From Luteimonas rhizosphaerae (lineage in GTDB: Bacteria > Pseudomonadota > Gammaproteobacteria > Xanthomonadales > Xanthomonadaceae): a DNA stretch of 64,000 nucleotides. The stretch covers positions 45,499 to 109,498 of the forward strand of contig NZ_NRQR01000024.1 in assembly GCF_002849595.1 (NCBI RefSeq). Reading direction: 5' to 3'. Positions 1 to 8,793 of the stretch are shown here, piece after piece. Each line of letters starts with the position of its first letter. Position 1 is the first letter of the stretch. The position numbers and the translations under genes were made by a program. The notes below the pieces were generated by a model. That model ran no database searches. It was not told where the DNA came from and saw only the letters and a list, made by a program, of their open reading frames with translations.

Positions 1-424
1 CGCGCGAGATGCCGACGTTGTTGACGAGGATGTCGAGCCCGCCGAGTGCCGTCACGGTCTCGGCGACCGAGCGCCGCACTGCGGCGGGATCGCCGCTGTC
101 GGCCTGGATCGCGAGGCCGCGACGACCAGCCTGTTCGATGTCGCGCACGACGGCCGCGGCCTTGTCCGCGGACTGCAGATAGGTGATGGTGACATCGGCG
201 CCGCGGCGCGCCAGGGCCAGCGCGATGCCGGCACCGATGCCGCGCGAGGCGCCGGTGACCAGCGCGCGTTTGCCGCGCAGGTCCTGCGGCGGCGTGTCGC
301 CGTCATTGCCGCGGCCACGTGTCGCCGCGACGGCCAGTGCGGGTGCGCCGACTGCGGCCAGCCCCTTCGCCACGCCGAGCAGCAGGTTGCGCCTGCTGAT
401 GCCGTGATTGCCGATCTCTTGCAT
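1..424 (-). CDS. SDR family oxidoreductase with Tat signal (partial)
   Basis: This is the N-terminal 141 residues of a short-chain dehydrogenase; the C-terminus lies beyond the window edge. The chosen ATG opens MQEIGNHGISRRNLLLGVAK, a twin-arginine (SRRNLLLG) signal followed by an Ala-rich stretch ending near ALAVAA. The Rossmann cofactor motif GASRGIG follows (TGxxxGxG type) and then the NNVG motif close to the window edge. The catalytic Ser and YxxxK lie outside the window. The family performs NAD(P)H-dependent alcohol/ketone interconversion. A Tat signal implies that the folded, cofactor-loaded protein is exported to the periplasm, which occurs in a minority of SDRs. Substrate unknown. Confidence 0.85.
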   Translation of the reverse strand, partial: MQEIGNHGISRRNLLLGVAKGLAAVGAPALAVAATRGRGNDGDTPPQDLRGKRALVTGASRGIGAGIALALARRGADVTITYLQSADKAAAVVRDIEQAGRRGLAIQADSGDPAAVRRSVAETVTALGGLDILVNNVGISR

Positions 425-788
425 GTCGTTCTCCTGGAATCCGGCCATTGCCGGTCGTTGTGGGACGTGGTTGTGGTGGGCCGATCGCGTACCCGCTGCG
501 ATCACTTGGGGGAGGCGTTGGCCGCTGGCCGGTCTGCGCAGCGGGTTCAGACGCGAGGCCAGGCGGACGTTGCAGGCCCGGACCTCTGCGCTGACACGGC
601 TGCAGACAGGAAGAAGACGGGTGACAGCGCAATCTGGAACATGGGAAAGCTGTGCGTGGTCTGGACGATGGTCTTTGTCACGACTTACGCAGGACTTACA
701 CGCGGTTGCCAGACGGCGAGTTGTGCATGCATCCGGGCTTGAATCTGCCGGCTATGTCCCGCGGGCGAGCGCGGCCCGGCGCAAGCAC
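425..788. other. gene-free stretch upstream of the SDR gene
   Basis: I see no convincing coding frame here. The reading frames that cross it lack family motifs and signals. It should hold the promoter of the minus-strand SDR gene and the 3' end of the oxidoreductase transcript. No strong hairpin with a T-run was noticed. Confidence 0.4.
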
Positions 789-1886
789 TCAACCGAGGCG
801 TTGCCGCTGCCCGGTCTGCGCCGCGCGCTCGACCGCCGCGATCAGGCGGGCGTTGTGGCGCGCGTGCGCGAAGCCGGGCGTGTCGTACGTGCCGGCGGCG
901 ATGTCGCGCGCCAGGCTGGCGTAGACCTCGCCGACGTTGATGGCCGCGCCGTTCCAGACGTCCGCCGCCGTCGGGCCGACACCCGTCGCGACCGGTGCGT
1001 CGGGCGCGTCGAACGGCACGCTGGCCCACAGCGTCAGGTCGCCGACCTGCACGCCGGCCAGGTGGTCGCCGCGCAGGGTCAGCAAGCCCTGCGTGCCGCG
1101 GATTTCGAACACGAATCGCGGCGCATTCTCGACGCCGGCCAGCACCTGCACCGACACGGACGCGCCCGAGGCCGTGGCGCCGATCAGGTCGATGTGATCC
1201 GGGATCTCGCGCACCGATGTGTCGCCGGTATCGACCAGCGTGATCTGCGGCCACAACAGCGCGGTACGCGCGTCGACCTCCGTGAAATCGCCCAGCACGC
1301 TTTCGACGATGTCGAGGACGTGTGCAGTGGTGATCGTCAGGAAGCTCGCGCCGGACGCCGCTTTGTTGAAATAGTCGTAGGCGCTCGGCGAACTCGGGCC
1401 GAAACCGAACGTCGTCGCGCGCACGTTGGCCGACAGCAGCCGGCCGAGCGCGCCGGACGCGACGAGGTCCGCGGCGCGCCGCACCGACGGGTTGGCACGC
1501 CCCTGCAGGCCGATCGCGGTGTGCAGTGCACCTGCGGCGTCGGCCATCGCCTCGGTCTCGGCCAGCGTCGCGCCGAGCGGCGATTCGCAATAGACGGCCT
1601 TGCCCGCGGCCAGCGCCGCGCGCACCAGGTCGTGGTGCGCCGGCACTTTGACCGCGACGGTGACGATGTCGATCGTGTCGTCGGCGATCAGGGCATACGG
1701 ATCGGCGTACCAGCGCTCGGCGCCGAACGCCGCGGCGGCAGCGCGCGCGCTGTCTTCGCGGCGCGTGGCGACCGCGGCCAGCACGAGATCGGGATGGGCC
1801 TCGATGGCAGGCACGTGCGAGGCGCCTGCCCAGCTCGCCCGGGTATCGGCGCCGATGATGCCGACGCGTAAGGGATGGATGGACAC
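789..1886 (-). CDS. Gfo/Idh/MocA family oxidoreductase
   Basis: A 365-residue protein of normal family length. The N-terminus reads LRVGIIGADTRASWAG, a variant GxGxxG dinucleotide-binding motif, then VATRRED and the central CESPLG, which corresponds to the EKP-type loop (Lys replaced by Ser). The following C-terminal half is the alpha/beta Gfo/Idh C domain (residues about 130-365). The EKP Lys helps bind the nicotinamide in this family, so its absence suggests altered catalysis, or a Gal80-like role without full enzyme activity. It lies 87 bp downstream of the aldo/keto reductase gene on the same strand, so co-transcription in a sugar or aldehyde pathway is possible. Confidence 0.82.
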   Translation of the reverse strand: MSIHPLRVGIIGADTRASWAGASHVPAIEAHPDLVLAAVATRREDSARAAAAAFGAERWYADPYALIADDTIDIVTVAVKVPAHHDLVRAALAAGKAVYCESPLGATLAETEAMADAAGALHTAIGLQGRANPSVRRAADLVASGALGRLLSANVRATTFGFGPSSPSAYDYFNKAASGASFLTITTAHVLDIVESVLGDFTEVDARTALLWPQITLVDTGDTSVREIPDHIDLIGATASGASVSVQVLAGVENAPRFVFEIRGTQGLLTLRGDHLAGVQVGDLTLWASVPFDAPDAPVATGVGPTAADVWNGAAINVGEVYASLARDIAAGTYDTPGFAHARHNARLIAAVERAAQTGQRQRLG

Positions 1887-1973
1887 GGTGTGGCTCCAGA
1901 GGTTGGGGGAGGTGAAAGCGATGAGGCCGTGCGCGGCAGGGCGCGCGTGGATGTCGTCCCGCGCGCGACGGCA

Positions 1974-2990
1974 TCAGCTGCGGCGGTCGTCCGACTGGGC
2001 CAGCAGCCAGCCGGGATACTCGGCCGGTAACCGGCTGGCGGCATCCAGTCGCGCCAGCGCGGCGGCATCCAGGCGCAGGTCGGTCGCCCGCACGTTGTCG
2101 GCGAGTTGCGCGACGCGTTTCGCGCCGAGCAGCACCGTGGTCACGACCGGCTGGTGCAGCAGCCAGGCGATGGCCACCTGGCCGGGCGTGGCATCGTGCT
2201 GCTGCGCGACGGTGCGCAGCACCTCGATCAGCGGTTCGCCACGCTGGCGGTCGATCGGCGGGAAATCGAGGTCCGTGCGCCGGCCATCGGCGCCGTCGCC
2301 ACCGCTGGAATACTTGCCGGTCAGGTAGCCACCGGCCAGCGGGCTCCAGACCATCAGGCCGACGCGCTCGGAGGCCAGCATCGGCGCGATCTCGCGTTCC
2401 AGGTCGCGGCCGACCAGCGAGTAGTACGCCTGCAGCGAGACGATCGGCGCGAGTCCGCGCGCGCGGCCGATACCGAGCGCCTTCATGACCTGCCAGGCGG
2501 CCCAGTTCGACAGGCCGACGTAGCGCACGTCGCCGGCGCGCACCAGGGTGTCGAGCGCGTCGAGCGTTTCCTCGATCGGCGTGGCCGGATCGAAGGCGTG
2601 GATCTGGTAGAGGTCGATGTGGCCGACGCCGAGCCGCTGCAGGCTGGCCCGGCTCTGGCCCAGCACGTGCCGGCGCGAGCCGCCGCGCATGTTCGGTCCC
2701 TCGCCCATCGCCGATGCCACCTTGGTGGCGATCACCACGTCGTCGCGCGCGACGCCCAGGTTGCGCAGCGACTGGCCGAGCATCGTCTCGCTGCGGCCGT
2801 CGGCATAGGCGTTCGCCGTATCGAAGAAATTGATGCCGGCGTCGAGCGCCGCGCCGACCAGGGCATCGGCCTCGTCCTGGCCCAGCCGGCCCACCTGGCC
2901 CCAGATGCCGCCTTCGCCGCCGAGGGTCATCGCGCCGAAGCACAGCTCCGACACGAACAGTCCGCTGTCGCCCAATGTGCGCATCCGCAT
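1974..2990 (-). CDS. aldo/keto reductase
   Basis: A 338-residue NADPH-dependent aldehyde/ketone reductase. The catalytic tetrad is visible: Asp57 (FFDTANAYADG), Tyr62, Lys90 (VIATKV) and His131 (YQIHAFD). The C-terminal cofactor region with LLGAKR near residue 300 is also present. The start at 2990 was preferred over an in-frame ATG at 3005 because a GAGGAG ribosome-binding site sits 7 nt upstream of it and overlaps the 3005 codon. The gene is divergent from the LysR-type regulator at 3097, a common layout when the regulator controls its neighbour. Substrate unknown. Confidence 0.9.
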   Translation of the reverse strand: MRMRTLGDSGLFVSELCFGAMTLGGEGGIWGQVGRLGQDEADALVGAALDAGINFFDTANAYADGRSETMLGQSLRNLGVARDDVVIATKVASAMGEGPNMRGGSRRHVLGQSRASLQRLGVGHIDLYQIHAFDPATPIEETLDALDTLVRAGDVRYVGLSNWAAWQVMKALGIGRARGLAPIVSLQAYYSLVGRDLEREIAPMLASERVGLMVWSPLAGGYLTGKYSSGGDGADGRRTDLDFPPIDRQRGEPLIEVLRTVAQQHDATPGQVAIAWLLHQPVVTTVLLGAKRVAQLADNVRATDLRLDAAALARLDAASRLPAEYPGWLLAQSDDRRS

Positions 2991-3067
2991 GACACGTCTC
3001 CTCATCCGATCGAGGTGGTCACCGTACGCAGCGGATTGGCTGTCCAGAAGACCGCAAACCGCACATC

Positions 3068-3096
3068 AGTCGTAAGCACGGCTTTACAATCCGCCG
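3068..3096 (+). promoter_or_regulatory. putative -10 region of the lysR gene, possibly leaderless
   Basis: A TACAAT hexamer at 3085-3090 ends only 6 nt before the ATG at 3097. A start site at the usual spacing would fall at the start codon, giving a leaderless transcript. No Shine-Dalgarno sequence is visible before this ATG. The -35 element is not clear. Confidence 0.3.
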
Positions 3097-4017
3097 ATGG
3101 ATCCGTCGCAACTGCCGTCGCTCGCCTGGTTCGCCCACGTCGCCCGCCATGGCAGCTTCACGCGCGCGGCCGAGGAGATGAGCGTGTCGCGCGCGGCGCT
3201 GTCCCAGCACGTCAAGGCGCTGGAAGCACAGCTCGGCGTGCGCCTGCTCTATCGCACGACCCGGAACATGTCGCTGACCGAGGCCGGGCAGACACTGTTC
3301 GACGCGCTGGCACCGTCGCTGGGCGGCATCGAGAATGCGGTCCAGCGTCTGGGCGAGGTCCGCGACACGCCGTCTGGCGTGCTGCGGGTGAACACCTCGC
3401 GTCTCGCGGCACGCGCGCTGGTCGAACCGCACCTGGTCGAATTCCACGCGCGCTATCCGCAGGTCACGCTCGAACTCGCGATGGCCGACTCGCTGTCGAA
3501 CATCATTGCCGACGGCTGCGATGCCGGCATCCGGCTCGGGCAGAGCCTGGCGCCGCACGTCGTCGCGGTGCCGATCAGCCCGCCGCTGTCGATGGCGGTC
3601 GCGGGCTCGCCGGATTACCTCGCGCGCCACGGCCTGCCGAAAACGCCTGACGACCTCGCCGCGCACCGCTGCATCAACTACCGCTTCGCGGGCACGGGCG
3701 CGCTGCACCACTGGGATTTCAAGGCGCGCGGCCGCCACGGACGCCACTTCACCCAGGCCGTCACCGGCCCGCTGATCTGCAACGACGACCAGGCCATGGT
3801 GCGCGCCGCACTGCAGGGCATCGGCCTGCTGCAGATCGTCGACCTGTCGATCCAGCCGCAGCTCGCCGACGGCAGCCTGGTCCGCGTGCTGCAGGACTGG
3901 ACGCATCCCCTCGCCGGCTTCCATCTCTACGCGCCCTCGCGCGAGCACATGCCGTCGAAGGTGCGCGCGCTGATCGACTTCCTGGTCGAGAAGCGGGATG
4001 CGGTGGTGGTGCCCTGA
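3097..4017 (+). CDS. LysR-type transcriptional regulator
   Basis: A 306-residue regulator. Residues about 5-64 form the winged helix-turn-helix, including GSFTRAAEEMSVSRAALSQH and LEAQLGVRLLYRTTRNMSLTEAG. Residues 90-300 form the periplasmic-binding-protein-like effector domain (FHARYPQVTLELAMAD, then SPDYLARHGLPKTPDDLAAHRCINYR), typical of the GcvA/DsdC-like clade. It binds DNA as a tetramer and responds to a small molecule. It probably controls the divergent aldo/keto reductase gene and possibly the oxidoreductase gene beyond it, from the 106-bp intergenic region. Confidence 0.92.
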   Translation: MDPSQLPSLAWFAHVARHGSFTRAAEEMSVSRAALSQHVKALEAQLGVRLLYRTTRNMSLTEAGQTLFDALAPSLGGIENAVQRLGEVRDTPSGVLRVNTSRLAARALVEPHLVEFHARYPQVTLELAMADSLSNIIADGCDAGIRLGQSLAPHVVAVPISPPLSMAVAGSPDYLARHGLPKTPDDLAAHRCINYRFAGTGALHHWDFKARGRHGRHFTQAVTGPLICNDDQAMVRAALQGIGLLQIVDLSIQPQLADGSLVRVLQDWTHPLAGFHLYAPSREHMPSKVRALIDFLVEKRDAVVVP

Positions 4018-4037
4018 CCGCGACGCGGATCGCGCGC

Positions 4038-4430
4038 TCAGAACATCGTGTTGTCGTGTGCTGCCTGCACGGGCACCGGTTGCAGCACGTCCCAGTGTTC
4101 GACGATCTTCCCGTCCGCATCGAAGCGGAAGATGTCGATGCCGGCCCAGTCCGGGTGCGCGTCCGTCGGCCAGTGCTGGTGGCAGTGCAGGACGACGAGA
4201 TCGCCCTCCGCGACGACGCGCTTGAACGTCACGTGTTTGCGCGGGTAGTCGCGTGCCATGCGTTCGAAGTACGCGATGAAGGCCTGTGCACCGTCCGCGA
4301 CCTGCGGGTTGTGCTGGCGGTACGTCGCGCCGACATAGCGGGCCACCGCCTCGGCAGGGCGACCGTCGTTGAACATCAGGCGGTAGAACGCCATCGCGGT
4401 CGACTTGTTCTGCGCGGGGGTGGTCGGCAT
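4038..4430 (-). CDS. SnoaL-like / NTF2-fold protein
   Basis: A 130-residue protein with the SnoaL-like polyketide-cyclase fold pattern: N-terminal helix ([20 protein letters not shown]), [15 protein letters not shown], then [10 protein letters not shown] and [20 protein letters not shown], whose EHWDVLQ ending is very typical. Members catalyse aldol condensation or hydrolysis of small cyclic compounds, or act as small-molecule binders; the substrate here cannot be told. The gene is convergent with the LysR gene (20 bp between stops) and stands alone. Confidence 0.8.
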   Translation of the reverse strand: MPTTPAQNKSTAMAFYRLMFNDGRPAEAVARYVGATYRQHNPQVADGAQAFIAYFERMARDYPRKHVTFKRVVAEGDLVVLHCHQHWPTDAHPDWAGIDIFRFDADGKIVEHWDVLQPVPVQAAHDNTMF

Positions 4431-4542
4431 GGCGAGGGTCCGGTGCGTCGCAGTGGCCTGCGCGTAGTTCGTGTCGGGCGACGTCGGGGCGCCGGAGGAT
4501 CGGGGCGTGGATCGGCGCGGGCGACGCGCGCTGATTCTGGTA

Positions 4543-4914
4543 TCAGCCGCCCGATGCCCCGGAATGCGGCTGCGGCGCCGGACGCTGCGACGGTGGCGAC
4601 CTGGCGCCCAGCGTGCGCGCCGTCGCCAGCGCCCACCAGCCGAGCAGACCGCTCATGACGATCCGTGCGGGAAAGTAGAGCAGCGCAGGCAGCGCGAACA
4701 GCCAGGCGACGACATGCGCCGGCAGCACATGGGCGGCCACGGCCTTCACCCAGAGCAGGGCCGGCAGATGCGCCTGCAGCAGCGCGCCGACCTGCAGGCC
4801 GGGGTCGTCCCAACCGGACGCGGCCACGACCCACAGCGCGTACAGACCGATCGCGCCGTCGCCGATGCTGCCGACGAACGAGGACCAGCCGAGGACCAAC
4901 AGGAACATGCGCAT
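4543..4914 (-). CDS. small membrane protein, unknown
   Basis: A 123-residue protein I do not recognise. It has three to four hydrophobic segments (about residues 3-30, 45-65 and 67-98) and a Pro/Ser-rich cytosolic tail. It reads from [20 protein letters not shown]. There is no catalytic motif. The neighbours (SnoaL-like and VOC genes) are single small genes on the same strand and give no pathway. Confidence 0.55.
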   Translation of the reverse strand: MRMFLLVLGWSSFVGSIGDGAIGLYALWVVAASGWDDPGLQVGALLQAHLPALLWVKAVAAHVLPAHVVAWLFALPALLYFPARIVMSGLLGWWALATARTLGARSPPSQRPAPQPHSGASGG

Positions 4915-5013
4915 CGGGTCGCCTTGTGCGATGGATCGGAGTCGTCGGGCGGGCGTATCGCGGCGCCCGCGCCGACGGACACGCGATCATGCCGCGCTCG
5001 CCGCGTTGGCGTC

Positions 5014-5394
5014 TCAGGTGACCTGTGTGCCGACCCACCACGTGGTGCCGCCGGCATCGGTGAATCCACCGCGGCGGTCCTCGTCGTCGCCCTGCGCCGG
5101 CGCTTTCACCGGCGTCGCGCCGGCGGCGATCGCACGCTGGTACGTGGCGTCGACATCGGCGACGTAGACGTGCACGTGCGCCGCGACCGCAGGCCACCCC
5201 GCGGTCGCCTCGCTCAGCATCAGCACGGTGTCGTCGATCCGCGCCTCGGCATGCAGCAGCGTCCCGTCGTCGCGCGCGTAGCGCCGCAGCGGCGTGGCGT
5301 CGAAGACCCGGACCAGGAAGTCGAGCGTCGCCTGCGCGCCGTCGACGACGAGGTACGGGGCGACCGAGGTGTAGGCGTCGGGCTTGAACGACAT
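5014..5394 (-). CDS. VOC family (glyoxalase/PhnB-like) protein
   Basis: A 126-residue single vicinal-oxygen-chelate domain of the PhnB/YdcJ-like type: SVAPYLVVDGAQATLDFLVR at the N-terminus, then LLHAEARIDDTVLMLSEA, VHVYVADVDATYQRAIAAGA and a C-terminal GGFTDAGGTTWWVGTQVT. The start was set at 5394 because GAGGAG lies 6 nt upstream; the frame stays open further upstream but with no family similarity. The family includes metal-dependent isomerases and resistance proteins; this subclass often lacks a complete metal site and its substrate is unknown. Confidence 0.85.
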   Translation of the reverse strand: MSFKPDAYTSVAPYLVVDGAQATLDFLVRVFDATPLRRYARDDGTLLHAEARIDDTVLMLSEATAGWPAVAAHVHVYVADVDATYQRAIAAGATPVKAPAQGDDEDRRGGFTDAGGTTWWVGTQVT

Positions 5395-5622
5395 GGCGGC
5401 TCCTCGCGAACGGCGTGCTGGCGTGCATCCGGATGGCGCATGTACCGGCCATGCGGCGCCGCCCGATGCTAGCGCAGGGCCGCGGCGGATCCGCACGGAT
5501 CCGCGACCGTCCGTCGGCGCGCGACGTCGAGATCCGCGCGACCGCACCCGTGTGGGGTCATGCGCCGGCTTCCGCCCGGTCGCGCCCGACACGCGCGACC
5601 GGCATCGACGCCAGGCAACGCG

Positions 5623-6012
5623 CTACGGCGCCCGCGTCGGCCCTTCGCCCTCGACGACACTCTGCGCCGCGCCATTGCTCTGGCCGATCGCACCGATGGT
5701 CGCGAGATCCACGCCCTCGATGCAGGCGAGATTGAAGCCGTACTCGGTCGGCACGCTGCGACGCTGGTGATGCGTGTAGATCCCGCAGACGCCGCAGAAC
5801 CAGTGCTTCGCGATGCCGGTATTCCACTGGTAGAGACGCAGCGCGTCGGCGCCGCGGATCACGCGCAGGCGGTCGAGGGTGACCCCCGCCATGACCGCGC
5901 CCTTGCGACGGCACAGCGAACAGTTGCAGCGCCGCACGTTCTCGAAGCCGTCGATCAGATCGACTTCGAACGCGACGGCCCGGCAGTGGCAGGTCCCGGT
6001 GACGGTTGGCAT
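5623..6012 (-). CDS. GFA family (Gfa-like zinc) protein
   Basis: A 129-residue member of the glutathione-dependent formaldehyde-activating enzyme (GFA/CENP-V) fold. The zinc ligands are visible: CHCRAV near the N-terminus, CNCSLCRRKG (residues about 30-39) and FCGVCGIYTHHQRR (about 72-85). YGFNLACIEG follows. Members add glutathione to small aldehydes or are uncharacterised thiol-zinc proteins. The start at 6012 gives the conserved MPTVTGTCHC opening. A second GFA protein lies at 11476, in a different subgroup by sequence. Confidence 0.85.
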   Translation of the reverse strand: MPTVTGTCHCRAVAFEVDLIDGFENVRRCNCSLCRRKGAVMAGVTLDRLRVIRGADALRLYQWNTGIAKHWFCGVCGIYTHHQRRSVPTEYGFNLACIEGVDLATIGAIGQSNGAAQSVVEGEGPTRAP

Positions 6013-6245
6013 GGCGTGGTCCGATCCTCGGTGGCGGCGGCCGGATGCTCCCATGCGGGGCGGTGCTGTCCGCACGCCATGGGCCGATGGTCGCGCGGCC
6101 CAAGCGAAACCCGCGCAGGATCGGCCCGACCGCGAGCTAAACTTCGGCGCTGCGGAGCCGATGGGGTGTTGCGGGCCGACCGCAACGGGGGAGACATGCG
6201 CTGGGGCGTGGGAGGGGCGCTGCTGCTGCTTCTGGCAGCTGTCGG

Positions 6246-7838
6246 GTGCGTGGAGGTCCCGGCGACCTCCGCGGCGACCTCGCTGCGGTCCGCGCGGCCG
6301 CGGGCTGGCAGGACGCGGGTGATGCCCTGCGCCGCCGCGACGACGCGCGCTGGTGGCGGGTGACGGTCGACGCCGGCCCGGCGCCCGACGCCGGCGAGTG
6401 GATCGTCTCGATCCGCGAGGCCTACGATGCGCGCCTCGTCGTCTATGCGCCGCCCGACTACCGGCCGCGTGCGCTGGCGACGTTCGACCCCGCGGCGACC
6501 CAGATCGGTTCACGCCAGCGCCTGACGATCCCGGTGCCGGACACGGCGCTCGACCGGCCCGTCTTCATCGAAGTCGTGTCCTCGCGCCATCAGCCGATGC
6601 GCGTCGAGGCGCAGCCGCTGCAGGCCTACCTCACCGCAGACTACTCGCGCGTGCGCTTCAGCAGCGCCGTCCTCAGCGCGCAGCTGCTGCTGGCCACGGT
6701 GGCGGCGATCTTCGCGTTCGCGCTGCGGCGCTGGATGCTGCTGCTGTTCTGCGTGTGGGTGCTCTCGGTCGCGGTGTATCTCGTGGTCATGCGCGGCGAA
6801 GTGGTGGCGCTCGCACCGTGGCTCCCGCCGGCACATGCCATGCGCGTCGCGGGCGTGGTCATCAGCCTGGGCCTGCTGTCGGTCTATGCATTCCTGTTCG
6901 CGCTACTGCAGGTCGGCGAGCGGTTTCCGCGGATCGCCCGCGCCTACAAGCTGACGCTCGCCGCGTGCGCACTGTTGGTGGTGCTGATTCCGTTCGCGCC
7001 AGCCTCGGCGATGACGACGGTGGCCCCGGCGGTCGTCAACCTGCTGCTGCTCGCACTCGGCCTCACCACCCTCGGCATCGGCCTGCGGCGCGCGATCGCC
7101 GGCGATCGCGAGGCGTTGTATTTCCTCATCGGTTGGGGCCTGGTCTCGGTCGTCGCGATGGTGCGCACCGTGTACTTCATGCGCTACGCCGGCACGCCCG
7201 ACTGGCTGGAATACCTGCATCCCGCCGCCGATGCGACCGGCGCGCTGATCCTGGTGCTGGCCACCGCGCGCGCGGCCCGGTATGCGGAGCGCGAGATGGC
7301 GTCCGCGCGCCTCAGCGCAATGACCGATCCGCTGACCGGCCTGCCCAACCGCGCCCAGCTCGACGCCGGCGCCGCGCAGTTGCTCGACAGCTCGACCTCG
7401 GGCGCGCAGGCGCTGTCGGTGCTGTTCGTCGATCTCGATTACTTCAAGCAGGTCAACGACCGCTTCGGCCACGACGTGGGCGACGCCTGCCTGCAGGCGA
7501 TGGCCGGCATCCTGCGCCGCCACGTGCGCGCCAGCGATCTGGTCGCGCGCTACGGCGGCGAGGAATTCGTGCTGGTGCTGGCCGGCGCGGACACAGCATC
7601 CGCACTGCGCGTCGCGGAATCGCTGCGCACGGTGGTGGAAACCGAAGGCCGCGAGGTCGGCGGGCGCGAGGTCGGCCTCACCGTATCGATCGGCGTGGCG
7701 ACACGTCGCCCGGGCGACGACGTCGCCAGCCTGTTCAAACGCGCCGATGCCGTGCTCTACCGCGCCAAACACGCGGGCCGGAACCGCATCGTGCTCGACA
7801 CCGACGCCCTCACCCTTCTCGACCCGGAGCCTGCATGA
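6246..7838 (+). CDS. 7TM sensor diguanylate cyclase (GGDEF), 5' end probably frameshifted
   Basis: This makes the second messenger c-di-GMP from two GTP. After a periplasmic domain (residues about 30-130, 7TMR-DISM extracellular-like) come seven hydrophobic segments (about 140-345). The GGDEF domain follows, with DPLTGLPNR, FVDLDYFKQVNDRFGH and RYGGEEF, the intact active-site loop. The open frame begins at a GTG without a clear ribosome-binding site. A signal-peptide-like sequence (MRWGVGGALLLLLAAVGC, ATG at 6196, good GGGGGAG upstream) runs in another frame and reaches TGA at 6363. A 1-bp deletion near 6240-6260 would join the two, so a frameshift or sequencing error is likely. The next gene overlaps by ATGA. 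Confidence 0.85.
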   Translation: MRGGPGDLRGDLAAVRAAAGWQDAGDALRRRDDARWWRVTVDAGPAPDAGEWIVSIREAYDARLVVYAPPDYRPRALATFDPAATQIGSRQRLTIPVPDTALDRPVFIEVVSSRHQPMRVEAQPLQAYLTADYSRVRFSSAVLSAQLLLATVAAIFAFALRRWMLLLFCVWVLSVAVYLVVMRGEVVALAPWLPPAHAMRVAGVVISLGLLSVYAFLFALLQVGERFPRIARAYKLTLAACALLVVLIPFAPASAMTTVAPAVVNLLLLALGLTTLGIGLRRAIAGDREALYFLIGWGLVSVVAMVRTVYFMRYAGTPDWLEYLHPAADATGALILVLATARAARYAEREMASARLSAMTDPLTGLPNRAQLDAGAAQLLDSSTSGAQALSVLFVDLDYFKQVNDRFGHDVGDACLQAMAGILRRHVRASDLVARYGGEEFVLVLAGADTASALRVAESLRTVVETEGREVGGREVGLTVSIGVATRRPGDDVASLFKRADAVLYRAKHAGRNRIVLDTDALTLLDPEPA

Positions 7839-8653
7839 CCCCGTCCATCGATCCCGCCACGCTGCGCCCGGGTGACGTGCTGCTGATGCGCGGCATCGGC
7901 CCCGTGTCCGACCTGATCGCGTGGTTCGGCGACTCCACCTACAGCCACGCCGCCGTGCTCGTCGACGACGGCATGCTGATCGAAGCCGCGGCGCCGGTGT
8001 CGCGTCGCGTGCCGCTGGCCACCCGGCTGGCGCAGGGCGCGTACTACGACTTCATCGACGTGCTGCGCCCGACGCGCGCGAGCGGCGAACCGCTCGACGA
8101 CACCGAACGCGCGGCGATCGTGCAAGGCGCGGTCGACTGTCTCGACGTGCCCTACCCGCTGGACGCATTGCTGCAGATGGCCGTGTTCGCGACGCTGCGC
8201 AACCGCATTCCCGCCGACGCCGGCGTCCGCTGGCTGCTGCGCGAACTCGTCGAGCATCTGATCGCCGACGACCCGTCGCACATGGTCTGCAGCGAGCTGG
8301 TCTACCGCAGCTTCCTCGCCGCGGACCTGGCACCCGCGCTCATCGTCAGCGCGCAGCTGGACCTGCCCTTCCCGAAGATCGATGTCGCCGAACTGATCCG
8401 CGAATGGCGCGAGGCCAGCGGCAAGACGCACGCGGCGCTGGCCGCGCCGTCCCCCGACCCCACGATGGGCGCGAGCGAGGATGCACTGACCGAATCCTTC
8501 GCGCGCCTGCGCGCAAGCCGCACCACGGCCGTCGCCACGCTCGGCATGCCACCCGTGCTGCGCCCGAGCCCGCGCGACGTGATGCCGGTGGACCTGGAGA
8601 CCAGCCCGCAGCTGCGGCGACTGGGGCGGTTGCCATTGACGGTGGCGGCCTAG
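7835..8653 (+). CDS. permuted NlpC/P60-type (YiiX-like) papain-fold protein
   Basis: A 272-residue protein with the circularly permuted NlpC/P60 layout: N-terminal LRPGDVLLMRG, the catalytic His in STYSHAAVLVDDG, and then, after the helical part, the catalytic Cys in HMVCSELVYRSF. IEAAAPVSRRVPL follows the His strand as in YiiX/YaeF-type proteins. Such enzymes cleave amide or ester bonds in peptidoglycan or lipids; the substrate is unknown here. No signal peptide is visible, so it may act in the cytoplasm. The start codon overlaps the stop of the diguanylate cyclase (ATGA), which implies translational coupling and a linked role. Confidence 0.8.
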   Translation: MTPSIDPATLRPGDVLLMRGIGPVSDLIAWFGDSTYSHAAVLVDDGMLIEAAAPVSRRVPLATRLAQGAYYDFIDVLRPTRASGEPLDDTERAAIVQGAVDCLDVPYPLDALLQMAVFATLRNRIPADAGVRWLLRELVEHLIADDPSHMVCSELVYRSFLAADLAPALIVSAQLDLPFPKIDVAELIREWREASGKTHAALAAPSPDPTMGASEDALTESFARLRASRTTAVATLGMPPVLRPSPRDVMPVDLETSPQLRRLGRLPLTVAA

Positions 8654-8793
8654 CCAGCGATCCGGAGCGACCCGGATCCGTCGCCTCTGCGCGCGCGTCG
8701 AAGCATCATCACTTTTTGACGAGCACCACCGACGCCCACAGGTTCCGCTCTAGCGAGGCAAGGCCAGCAATACGTTGGAATCAGGAGTTTCAA

